Under the pieces are notes generated by a model. That model ran no database searches and had not been told where the DNA came from. It saw only the letters and a list, made by a program, of their open reading frames with translations. Positions 54,632 to 64,000 of a DNA stretch of 64,000 bases are shown piece after piece. The stretch covers positions 183,124,348-183,188,347 of the forward strand of contig CM024753.1 of the NCBI GenBank assembly GCA_014218235.1, given 5' to 3'. Both the position numbers and the translations under genes were made by a program. The stretch comes from Colocasia esculenta (taxonomy: Eukaryota > Streptophyta > Magnoliopsida > Alismatales > Araceae). Positions within the stretch are counted from its first letter, which is position 1. Every line of letters starts with the position of its first letter.

Positions 54632-55062
54632 TCATGCCTTTGGGTGATCGGTTTTTTGTTTTGGTGACTGGCCAGGGAATTCATGCTCTGGCGCGTGGTA
54701 CAATTTCAGGTGTTTCCCGTTGAGTGGGGGAAAGGGCACATTACCTTTATAGTCCACCAACATGTATGCACCCCTTTCATATGCCGAGGTGACGATGTAT
54801 AGGCCAAGCCAAGTAGGCTGCAATTTGCCGCACGATTTTTTTTTTTTTTGCCATTGCTTCTCTGCATTTGACTATGACGAGGTTTCCTTGCTTGAATGCT
54901 CTTGGTCTTGCCAATTTTGTCAAAAGTGCAGACCATTTTGACTTGATATACTTGGAGGGATTTATATGCTTCGAGTCGCCTTCCTTCTAGGTTGGAGAGC
55001 TCCTCAAGTCTTCTTTCGATCTGACTTTGATCTTGGCTTTGAGATTCATTTTGGATTGCCAC
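54632..55062 (-). pseudogene. Integrase C-terminal end of element B pol
   Basis: The minus-strand frames include RRLEELSNLEGRRLEAYKSL (54960-55040), typical of the segment after the catalytic core. In a shifted frame WLGLYIVTSAYERGAYMLVD and PLNGKHLKLYH follow, the GPY/F-like end of Ty3/gypsy integrase (here GLY). A frame break lies near 54825-54850 at a T10-11 run. Confidence 0.75.
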
Positions 55063-56823
55063 TCAACAGGATGCCATTTCAATTTCTATAGGGATCATGG
55101 CCTCAGCTCCATATATCAAGGAGAAAGGCGAACATCCGGTAGGGGTTTTATACACAGTTCGATAAGCCCATAAGGCTTCATGAACCTTTTCTCCCCATTC
55201 CCGTTTCCTGTTGCCGATTATCTTGGCAAGCAATTTACAGAGGGTTTTATTGAAGGCTTCTGTCAACCCATTTGCCTGTGGATTATATACTGAGGATGTT
55301 CTCCAATCAATATGAAATTTCGCCGCCAAGGCATATATTGTTTTATTTCTGAATTGCGACCTATTGTCAGATATGATCCTGTGAGGAGTCCCAAATCTGC
55401 ATATTATGTTTTGCTTGACAAATTTGGCGACTGATTCTCCGGTTACCTCCCTTAATGGGATAGCTTCAGCCCACCGAGAGAAGTAATTTGTAGCAGCCAG
55501 TATGAACTTATGGCCTTGAGATGAGGGTGGGAATGGTCCCACAATATCCATACCCCATTCGGCAAACGGCCAAGTTGGTGCTATGGGATGTAGCATATTT
55601 GGGGATTTTCTCGGCACGGGGCCGAAGGCTTGGCATTGATGACATGTACGGGCATATTGGATGCAATCCGCGTACATGGTAGGCCAGTAGAAGCCTTTCA
55701 ACTTGATATTGATTTTCATCTTCTCCCCTGCCTGGTGTGTACCACACAGCCCGGAGTGAACTTCTTTCATGATGATTTTGGTTTCTTTGAGGGATAAGCA
55801 TCTGAGGAGGACTGGTCCTTTCTTTTCATGGACCAGCTTATATAGTTGTTCTGCTATTATTTGATATGATGTAGCCCTACGTAAGAGCTGAATTCTTTGT
55901 ACTCGATCAGGAGGTAGCCAACCTTTCTTGATTTTGATAAGCGGCTCGCGCCAATCTTCAGATTCATTTGTTGTATCTTGCTCTATAGTATGTGCCTCTT
56001 CAATCGTAACATTAGACTCAGCGTCGAGAATACTCGGCATGAGCCTTTTGTGACGGACACTTATGTCCAATTCCCCTTCAGGAGGCAATTTTATAGCAGA
56101 GGCCAGTTTGGCTAGAACATCAGCCTGAGAATTTTCACTTCTCGGCCCATGGGATATGTCGAAGAAGTTGAATTTTTCTTTGAGCTTCATGACTATGGTA
56201 TAGTATGGAAGCAGTTGTTCTTTTCGAACTCCATACTGGCCCAACACTTGTCGGATGACCAGCTGTGAGTCACCATAAACTTGTATACTTTTGACCCCCA
56301 TTTCGAGAGCCAGCCGGAGCCCGATAATTAGAGCTTCATATTCAGCTTCATTATTTGTGAGTGGCTTCATGAGAGCACAAGAATTATATAATATTCCTCC
56401 TTGGGGAGTGACCAAGACAATACCTGCCCCGGTAGAGAGGTCGGCAGAACCATCTGTATAGTGGAGAGTCCGAGAAGCTCCATCGAAATATAATTCCCAA
56501 GAGGGTAATTCAATTGTGATGACTTCTTGGAAGTTTGGATTTTCTTGGACTTGATTATCTCTTTCATTTGAAGGGGAAAGAGTTTCTTCTTCCGGAAGGT
56601 CTATAGATAAGGGAGAATTTTCCGGCACTGGGTGTGCAGCCAAGAATTCAGCTAAACCTTGCCCTTTGATTGCCCTTTGTGGGATGTATGTGATATCAAA
56701 CTCCATGAGGAGCAAAGCCCATTTTGCGAGCCTTCCTGACAATATGGGTTGCCGTAGCAGATATTTGATTGGATCATGCTTAGAGATGAGCTTAATTTCA
56801 TGAGCCAGAAGATAATGTCTCAA
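55063..56823 (-). pseudogene. Element B RNase H end, additional RNase H and integrase
   Basis: This long open minus-strand frame starts after the A-run frameshift with LRHYLLAHEIKLISKHDPIK (end of the RT-linked RNase H). A second RNase H follows with its acidic set (ELYFDGAS, TNNEAEYEAL, YGDSQLVIRQ, NSQADVLAKLAS). Integrase then has an HHCC finger (HSGLCGTHQ...CHQC) and the D,D-35-E core (WGMDIVGPF, ISDNRSQF, NPQANGLTEAFNK). The third motif is usually SDNG, with Arg instead of Gly here. The frame stops at 55063 just after GAEAMIPIEIE. Confidence 0.9.
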
Positions 56824-57950
56824 TTTTTTTTTGCAGCAAATACCAGTGCTAGGCATACTTTTTCTATTGGAGCATATCGGAGTTCTGGACCAATTAGCTT
56901 TCTGCTAAGATAATATAAAGCTTGCTCTTTATCTTCTTCATTTGTTTGTGCCAATAGAGCTCCCAGAGAAGCATCCATAGCTGAAATATAGAGTATAAGA
57001 TGCTTTCCAGCGATAGGTGCCCCCAGCACTGGTGGAGCGAGAAGGTATTCCTTGACCTGCTTGAAGGCAGTTTGGCATTCTTGATCCCAGATGAAGGGAG
57101 CATTCTTCTTCATTAGTTTGCCGAACGGCATGCATTTTCTTGAGAGATTGGATATAAATCGCCTGATATAGGCTAGTCTTCCTTGAAATGACCTTAGCTC
57201 AGTCAAATTTTGAGGAGGCGGCAATTGCTGGATTGCCTTGATTTTGTCAGGGTCTATTTCTATTCCCCGATATTTGACGATGAAACCCAGGAACTTGCCA
57301 CTTGAAACCCCAAATGCACATTTCATAGGGTTCATCTTCAATTTGAATTGACGAAGCCTTTCAAAAACACGGCGAAGATCATATAGATGGTCCTCCCGTT
57401 TTTTGGTTTTGACGACGAGATCATCGACATAGCATTCGACTACATCATGAATCATTTCGTCAAATATTTTTGTCATGGCTCTTTGATATGTGGCTCCTGC
57501 ATTCTTCAAGCCAAAGGACATTCTTTTGTAGTTGAAGATACCTTTGGGTGATCTGAATGCAGTGTAATCTTTATCTTTGATTGCCATCCGGACTTGATTG
57601 TAGCCGGAAGACCCGTCCATGAAAGACAAGGCTTCATAGCCAGTGGTCATATCCACCATTGTTTCAGTAATTGGGACTGGGAAATCATCCTTGGGACATG
57701 CTTTATTCAAGTCCCTATAGTCGATACATATCCGGATTTGACCATTCTTTTTCTTCACTGGAACAATATTGGCGAGCCATATTGGATATATGCATGGCTC
57801 GATGAAGTCTACTTCAGAAAGCTTGTCGACTTCAGTATTCACTCTCAATTCTAGTTCATGCCGCATACGCCTTTGAGCTTGTTTGACAGGCTTGGCCGTA
57901 TGCAGTATAGATAATTCATGCTCAGCAACTGATGGCTCTAGTCCCGGCAT
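56824..57950 (-). pseudogene. Element B reverse transcriptase and RNase H
   Basis: The frame has the RT blocks PIWLANIVPVKKKNGQIRIC, DYRDLNKACPKDDFPVP, SFMDGSSGYNQV, MSFGLKNAGATYQRAM and the catalytic ECYVDDLVVK. The thumb and start of RNase H follow (ILYISAMDASLGALLAQ). It breaks at a T9 run (56824-56832; A9 on the coding strand), where a one-base change shifts into the next frame. The upstream end is shifted relative to 57986-58999. Confidence 0.93.
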
Positions 57951-57985
57951 TTCTTTATAATTCCAAGCGAAACAATCTTGGAATT

Positions 57986-59546
57986 CTAGTAGAAGAGTTT
58001 GATAGGATTGCCTTTTTGTTCATCAAGAATGGCACTGATAAAGATTGGCCGGGGATCTTGTTGACTCCCGAGATTGAGTTCAATTAATTCATCAATAGTG
58101 GCTTGTCCACCATCCTCGATTTCTTGGGGAGCTGGCTGCAGATCTATGAAATCTTCTTCGTCATCGGAGTTGGTGACGTAGACTTCATAGAGATCCCTAT
58201 CTTGAAGATTTGTAGATGAAGATTGCTTGCAGAATTCTTCTGATGGCTCTTCATTTGATAATTCATTTGGTAGAACTGAAGTAATCTCTTGAGAGTTGGA
58301 ATTGGAACATTCTTGATTATTATGGGTGCTGCAGACCTCTGATGATGATCCAACAACATTGACTGTATAGGAGGATTTGGTATCATAACCTAATCCTCTG
58401 GTATCCCTTCCGGAGAATGGAGGTTGGCCCCGGACTTGAGAGGGTTCCCATAATTGCTTGAAGAAATTTCTCCGGGAGATATCTTGTACATGAGGAATTT
58501 TCTGCTTTTTGCACATCTCCTTAATCTTTGCTGGCATATCGGCCATTTCTTGTATTGATTCTAGCTGGTTGTTGGAGCTGTCTTCCCAACCAAAATCATC
58601 TTTTGTATAAGTTGGGAGTGTCAATTCCCCTTTGTAGAAGAGAATTGGCTTAGCCATTCTTCTTTCTTTTCTTTGATAAGTGACGACGAAAGTTTTTAAT
58701 CGTCGAACACTTTGTTCTTGCTTCGGAGAATAAATTTGCATGCAATTGGGTGGTAAAGGAATACCGCCATCAATGACTTGACTTACATGATCAGCTTCAT
58801 AACTGATATTCCGCCGTTCTGGGCGGATTTCTTTGCTTTGAGAATTCTTTGCAGAAGATTTAGCAAGGCTTTTATTTATCACAAAAAGCTCGCCAGTCTC
58901 ACTGTCTTCATTTGAGCATTTAATTTGGTTACCCTTCCCTTTAGACCGGGCAAGGGGTTGAGGGATTGGCCCTCCAAGATATAAAATAGCAGCAGTCAAG
59001 TTGCATTCATCTTCCCGATACGGGGCTTAACTAGCAAAGACTGTATACCGCTTCCCTTCTTTTGCATACTTGATGCGTTGATGGGGTGTCGATGGGATGA
59101 CCCAAAATTTTTATAGCCAAGGTCTTCCAAGTAATATTCTGTATGTTGTATCAGCATCAATAATATAGAAGGCTACCTTGGTGGTGAAGCTTCTAAGAAT
59201 TAAGTTGACAGTGACTCTTCCAATGGCTTCTCCTGAATTTTGGTTTTATAACCAGTGGCTTGTACATCTTTTACCTGTTGCACATGAGGCATGAGATGTA
59301 GAGATTCAAGGGCTTTATAAGGCATTATATTGATAGATGCCCCCAGATCGGCCAGGATACAACACAATTTGTTGCCATTGGGTTGTCCCTTCATATATAT
59401 GTAAAGGGCGATTGTGGCATAGTAGCATTCCTTTATCTGTGAAGGCGACACCTGCTGCCAGTGCTTCATATATTTGAGCTTGGAAATCAGCCATATGAGC
59501 TTCATATATTTCTGTTTCTTGAGTATTTTGACGAGAGTTTCCCTCA
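57986..59546 (-). pseudogene. Element B protease and protease-RT linker
   Basis: 59200-59546 carries an aspartic protease-like block in which the active-site DTGA is DLGA (CCILADLGASINIMPYKALE). A shifted frame continues TTYRILLGRPWL and IPSTPHQRIKYAKEGKRYTV (about 59050-59200). 57986-58999 encodes an acidic linker ending QQDPRPIFISAILDEQ, which in Tat elements lies just before the FAW-x-Y-x-MPG start of RT. That start is seen in another frame around 57935-57985. The altered protease motif argues against activity. Confidence 0.8.
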
Positions 59547-60867
59547 AGTCCTCACTCCAAGCAATTGCCTTCTAGACAGTAAGGTTAACGGGGAGTGATT
59601 TGAGTTGCTGAAAGATTTTGTCATAAGCCTTGATGCGTATCTGGTCCGATGAGGGAGATCCCTTTATCGAGGACTCAGATGGCTTCTTTGGCTTGACAGA
59701 TTTCTTTTGAGAGAGAGGAATCAACATCCTTCCATTTGAAAAGAGAGGAGCGTTGTCCGGCTCATTTGATGAGGCATGGGGACTTTGGCTCTTTCTTTTG
59801 TATGAGGAGGCATATTGGACAGCTCTTCTTCTTCATCTGAAGGGTTGAAGACATAAGAATCCGCCCGTATTTCGGCTTCAGGCAGAGGCTTTGACTCCTT
59901 GCCTTAAATGAGAATGACTCTGCTTGATTTTGTGATATCAGGCTTCTTGAAAATAGTAGATGCAACTTTTTGCTCTTTACCATGCCCTTTCTTGCGACGG
60001 CGATTTGAATTATTTGTTGGCCGACGCTGATATGTCAGCATTGTTGGCTTACCTTCAGCCTGTTTGGTATTACCACTTGGAGAGATTTATAGCTTCTTTG
60101 GTTGAGGTTTGGACACCATATCGTAAATTGGTGAGTTAAATATGTGATTTGATTCTTCAATTTTGATTGATTGATGATTTTTTTTTTTTGAATTGATACT
60201 TGAGGTACCTCAGCAGCAGCATCACGCTACATTTGTTCTTTTTCATTCTTCTTTTATTATTATTATTATTATTCTTTGTTGTTTTTTTTTTTTGTTTGTT
60301 GTTGTTTTTTTTTTTTTTTTATATATATATATATATGTATATATTTTTATTTCATACCTGAAGAGCTTTAAGTAAGCTTATGACTTTCTGCTCTGAAGAT
60401 GATTTGGAGATGCTTCTCTTGTTGGAGCCACCTCTTAGTAGTAGAGTTGTTGACTCTTTTGGAACTGGCTGATTTTGAGAGCCGACAGTGACCCATTCTC
60501 AAAGGTTGCATTAATTGCTTCTTGAATAATTGAAGATGGGAGTTGGTGATAATGATCCACGAACTCCTCTGCTTGCTGGGAGATTGGCTTTGTCGCAACT
60601 TCTTTCGATATTCTCATTCTGTATTGAAAAAGATCAATTTTAAATTGCTCCATTTCAGCTTTGACTTTGTATCGTCCATAGCCCAGGGGATGATGATAAT
60701 ATTCACATATCTTTGGATATAGAGCTTGGGATTCTGGACTTGAACCATAGGCTCGTTGTGACACCTTATTTGCTGGCACCAAAGAATTCCCATATTGATC
60801 AATTTTTCCTTCCCAGATATGAGTTTCGACCAAATCATAGAGATCCAAACAATAGTCATACATCTCT
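59547..60867 (-). pseudogene. Element B gag-protease linker, degenerate
   Basis: Only fragmentary minus-strand frames remain (60435-60863 and 59762-59983), including a Tat-type HHPLGYGRYKVKAEMEQFKI. T-rich and AT microsatellites (60180-60345) interrupt it. Confidence 0.5.
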
Positions 60868-62970
60868 TTTCACTCTGAAAGATATATGATGCTGGTTCAA
60901 GTATGGAAACCAGACTTTGTCTTCTGAGATTGTCAAGTATAAACTTGGTGCTCTTTGTTGCAAATGAGAGTTATTATAGAAGATGCAGATTTGTATACGA
61001 TTGACTGGATAAATATAGATTTGAATGCTCCCCCACTGATAACCGAGGAAGACCAAAGGATGATGATGCCCTAATGACTTTCACCACATAGGATCCAGGA
61101 TTGGCCGGTCCATTTGGTGGTTGTTGAGTATGAGGCTGGTTGACCCGATGAATACTCAGGTCAATTAGCTTTTGAACATCATTTTTGAATCTTATGCAAT
61201 CTTTGATACTATGACCCATCACTTGATGATATGGGCAGTAATTTGGCTAATATTTTGCCGAAGCTCGGTAATCCATCAATCCGGATTGAAGGCATAGCCG
61301 GAAAAGTGAGTAAATGAGATGTCGAGGGAAAGAATATAACCTTGCCGGCTCGACAGGAGTTGAAGGATCTTCGGATAGCCACCCAATTGAGTCTGCATAT
61401 GGCGACATAGGAGGCAGTTCTGAATATATTTGAGTATGCATAAGAGTATATTTGCCTTTGGCCTTTCCTCATTATTCTATGTGGATCATGCCTTGATCTT
61501 GATAGAGAATGAGCTCCTGAATTATCTTGAGGAGGATCATATGAATGACCGTTCTCGGGATGATTTGAATTTGTTGGAAGTCTCGTCATATAAATGACAT
61601 TGACAGATTGCTCTGGTCGATCCCAAGCATGAAGTTGAAGAGGGTCAGCCAGAGCATTTTGCATAGATATGAGGCCATTTGAATGATCTTCCGGACCTCA
61701 TTTTTGAAGACGTAGTAATCTTCAATTGCATGCCCCACCATACGGTGATACGGGCAAATTGAGCTGATTGATTTGGCTGACACCTGCCTGCCTCTTTGGT
61801 TCTAGCAGTGATATTAACTGATTATCGAGGCAGAGATCAAAGAGCCTCTTTAATATGCTTCTTGTTTTTTGAAAGAATAAGGAGTCTTCATGCGCCCCAT
61901 CAATGATGGCAGTGGAGCTTTGGTTTCTGATTTCTTCTTTGGGGCAGGAGAGATTGTTGCCCCCTTTGCTTCATCATCAGGTGAGGAGTCAATGATGTTG
62001 ACTTCTTTTGCTAACTTATTGCGCTCTTTGGGGAGCTTGCCTTTATGAGATGTATGTGTCATTTGCTCGGCTAGAAACATCTCAATGTCTGCCACTATGG
62101 AATTCAATTGATCGAAGCTCTTGATATTTGCTCCCAAGAGTTTCTCATTGATTGTTGATATGAGGCCTTTTTGGCAGATAGGGATTGTATCTTCTTGAAC
62201 AGGAGGGTTATTGCATTTCATGCTAAACTCTCTCCATCCCTTGATGAAGTGGATTGCCGACTCCCTTTTCTTCTGTTTGAGGGAAGATAATTTGGCAAGA
62301 GGGATACCTTCCATTCAGCCGTTTGGAAATGGCTCATGAATTTCTTTTGCATATCTGCCCGATCGGTAACTGAGTTGGCTTGAATTTTGAATACCATTGA
62401 AATGCAACTTCAATCAAGGAAGTTGCAAAATATCTGAAGAGATAAGATTTGCCGATGGCAAGCTCGACCAGGATAAATAACATAATGTGGCACATATTCC
62501 AATGGCGACCCCTGTCCATTAAACTTTGATAGTTTTGGGACTTTAGGGCATATCTCTGGCAGCTTCTTGAATTGATGATGTACTGGATATGGAACAGAAT
62601 ATGGATCTGCCACCTGAATACCTTTGCTCTACTGAGCGAACATATCTCGAATAATCCTTCAGTATCTCATGCCTTTGTATGGCAACACCTTGAGGGGTCA
62701 TAATATTGGACGGATCAATGATGTCTTGAACCGTAGTTTGAGGAAGAAGACCAGTCGTAGAAGCTGCTGGATAATTTGTCGGGGCAGACCCTATCTGGAT
62801 GTTGATTTTGTTGATTTTGAGCAGAGACTGGCTCCACAGAATGGGGAGGCTTGTAGTTACCAGTTGCCCCATTTCATTTAGAAGCACAGCCATTTGAGAT
62901 TGGCATTGCTGCATCACTTGATATTTGTCGTCATCTGACATAGCCTGGAAATTTTCCTTTGTCGGCAAGT
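60868..62970 (-). pseudogene. Element B gag
   Basis: Frames, in order on the minus strand, are 62970-62543 (N-terminal Met/Gln-rich), 62613-62334 (KLPEICPKVPKLSKFNGQGS, the gag entry motif), 62314-61850 (IPLAKLSSLKQKKRESAIHF, WREFSMKCNNPP, LNSIVADIEMFLAEQ) and two tandem CPYH-type knuckles: CPYHRMVGHAIEDYYVFKN (about 61715-61770) and CPYHQVMGHSIKDCIRFKN (about 61175-61235). The first knuckle has lost its last Cys. Several frameshifts separate the pieces. Confidence 0.82.
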
Positions 62971-64000
62971 CGATGACGGGATTGATGTTTGAAGTTGAAG
63001 GCCCACCTTCTTCGACTTGAATATTTGTTTCTTCGAAGAAGGGGATTTGAATTCCCTCATGTTAAATATCAATACGAGGGAGAACTTGACCAGGTGCTTC
63101 AGCTTGTCTGCCGGGCTGGCGGTTTCTTCTGGAAAATTACTTGATGGCTTCAGCAGGATTATTTGAAATGGCTTCAGCGATTTGTTCAGCTGGTTTGCCA
63201 GAGTCCTTCCCGGCGGCATAGCATGAGAAGATTATAAGCTTGGGTTTTTTCCTCAGCTGCCCAAGTAACACGTCGTCTTATTGACGGACGGGTACTGGCA
63301 TTAGGAATTGCCCCCAGCCTATCAAGTACTGAGATTCGCTGTATACGATCAGGGATCGATACGCGAGATTTGAATTACTGAGTTGGATTTTCTTTGACTA
63401 TTCGGGTATTCTCCGAGACTTGAGAAGTATTGATTGACTTCTTGTATATTTCTTTTTCTTTTTACCCATGATGGTGCTTGAGCTCAATATGTTGAAGGGA
63501 AGCATATTTGGCGTTGCTTATCTTACTAAACACCTTTGATATATTTGCTTGAGTCTTCTTGAGTTTATGGGCTTCCTTTTTTTTTGGAACCCAGATTTGT
63601 TTGAACCTGGGAGAGTGCTGGGTCTTTTGCTTGACATCAGCTTCCTTCTTGGGATCTCTTGATTCCCCTTGAAACCGCCGTAAAACTCAGAAGCGGTTTG
63701 AGGTTGGGATTGTAGGAATATACCTATCCCGTGGGGTGATAGGTTGGCTTCCGTCGAGCTGTACCTGCAGACCTTTGATCATGATGGATTTGCCAGATCT
63801 TGAGGTGGCAGCTGATAGCCTTTTACTTTCATAATTTTATTTTGTCCTTGTTGTAGAGACAGAAACTATGATTTCGAAGGAAATTGTCTGGACTGAAAAA
63901 GTCCAGATTTGGGTTGACTTAGTCTTGCTAAATGGGTACCCCTTTTTTTTGTTGGGGTCAAAGATATGGTATGAAAATTTGGTTGAGCCTACCATTGAGG
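62971..64000 (-). pseudogene. Element B ORF1/gag upstream region, degenerate
   Basis: Minus-strand sequence at 63540-63810 reads LQVQLDGSQPITPRDRYIPT and HSPRFKQIWVPKKKEAHKLK in broken frames. These match LQIRLDGSKTLMIPERH and YSPPRVKWVCVTKEEAQELR of element A's ORF1. No PBS or 5' LTR is reached before the window ends. Confidence 0.6.

Larger units (their letters stand above)
46895..64000 (-). mobile_element. Tat-lineage Ty3/gypsy element B, 5' end beyond window
   Basis: Read right to left: ORF1 remnant, gag, CPYH knuckles, protease, RT, RNase H, additional RNase H, integrase and its C-terminal end, a 4.7-kb non-coding/antisense region, polypurine tract, 3' LTR. The second RNase H after RT-RH is the mark of the Tat lineage (Ogre/Retand/Grande type), and the great length (over 17.1 kb here) fits. 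Left flank gcagg (46890-46894) would be the target duplication. Frameshifts and altered catalytic residues show that it is dead. Confidence 0.9.

Overview
The window is nuclear DNA of a flowering plant. It has spliced exons with GT/AG borders, hAT, MULE and LINE elements, a TRIM, and Tat-lineage Ty3/gypsy elements with very long LTRs. I cannot name the species. The only host gene I recognise is a SABRE/KINKY POLLEN-type gene (plant BLTP2/Fmp27 bridge-like lipid-transfer family) on the minus strand. Six consecutive exons are visible (22417-22244, 22150-22073, 21330-21079, 11955-9883, 7012-5113, 4275-4121). They join in phase into about 1,544 uninterrupted codons. The 3' exons lie left of base 1. 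No N-terminal exon was found to the right, so 22.4-64 kb is probably one very large intron, and nearly everything else here is intronic or repeat DNA.

Left part (1-24 kb): GAATCGG-rich hAT elements, two of them carrying a palindrome close to 1 kb (1-949, 2438-3661); a CCTAGGCG-rich hAT MITE (7269-7963); LINE pieces (8.3-8.7 kb and a 4.1 kb endonuclease-less copy at 12.7-16.8 kb); a complete 421-bp TRIM with 162-bp LTRs (17427-17847); and a 317-bp hAT MITE (19233-19549).

Middle (24-40 kb): an old 5.3 kb hAT (24298-29602) with a decayed transposase that was split by a younger MITE carrying a tRNA-like module. Next comes a nest: a small TIR element that captured the last exon of an oxalate/4-coumarate-CoA-ligase-like gene (29955-38296), invaded by a solo LTR (30779-37978, TSD gggga), itself invaded by a hAT MITE (31523-31718) and by an apparently intact autonomous hAT (32256-37100, TSD gatgggaa) with a four-coding-exon, 1,055-aa transposase. 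A SINE candidate, a minus-strand LINE end and a foldback MULE (39305-39873) follow.

Right part (40-64 kb): two Tat-lineage retrotransposons. Element A (plus strand, LTR about 40-43.77 kb, PBS 43775, ORF1 and gag to 46867) is interrupted by element B (minus strand, 3' LTR 46895-49958). B reads leftward through ORF1, gag, protease, RT, RNase H, a second RNase H and integrase, and runs off the right edge. Both are decayed.

The most informative pattern is a set of hAT families that share short ends (CA[A/T]GG...) and 8-bp target duplications. Each family has filled its subterminal zones with a different short repeat. One family also carries a conserved, covarying tRNA-minihelix-like Pol III module.
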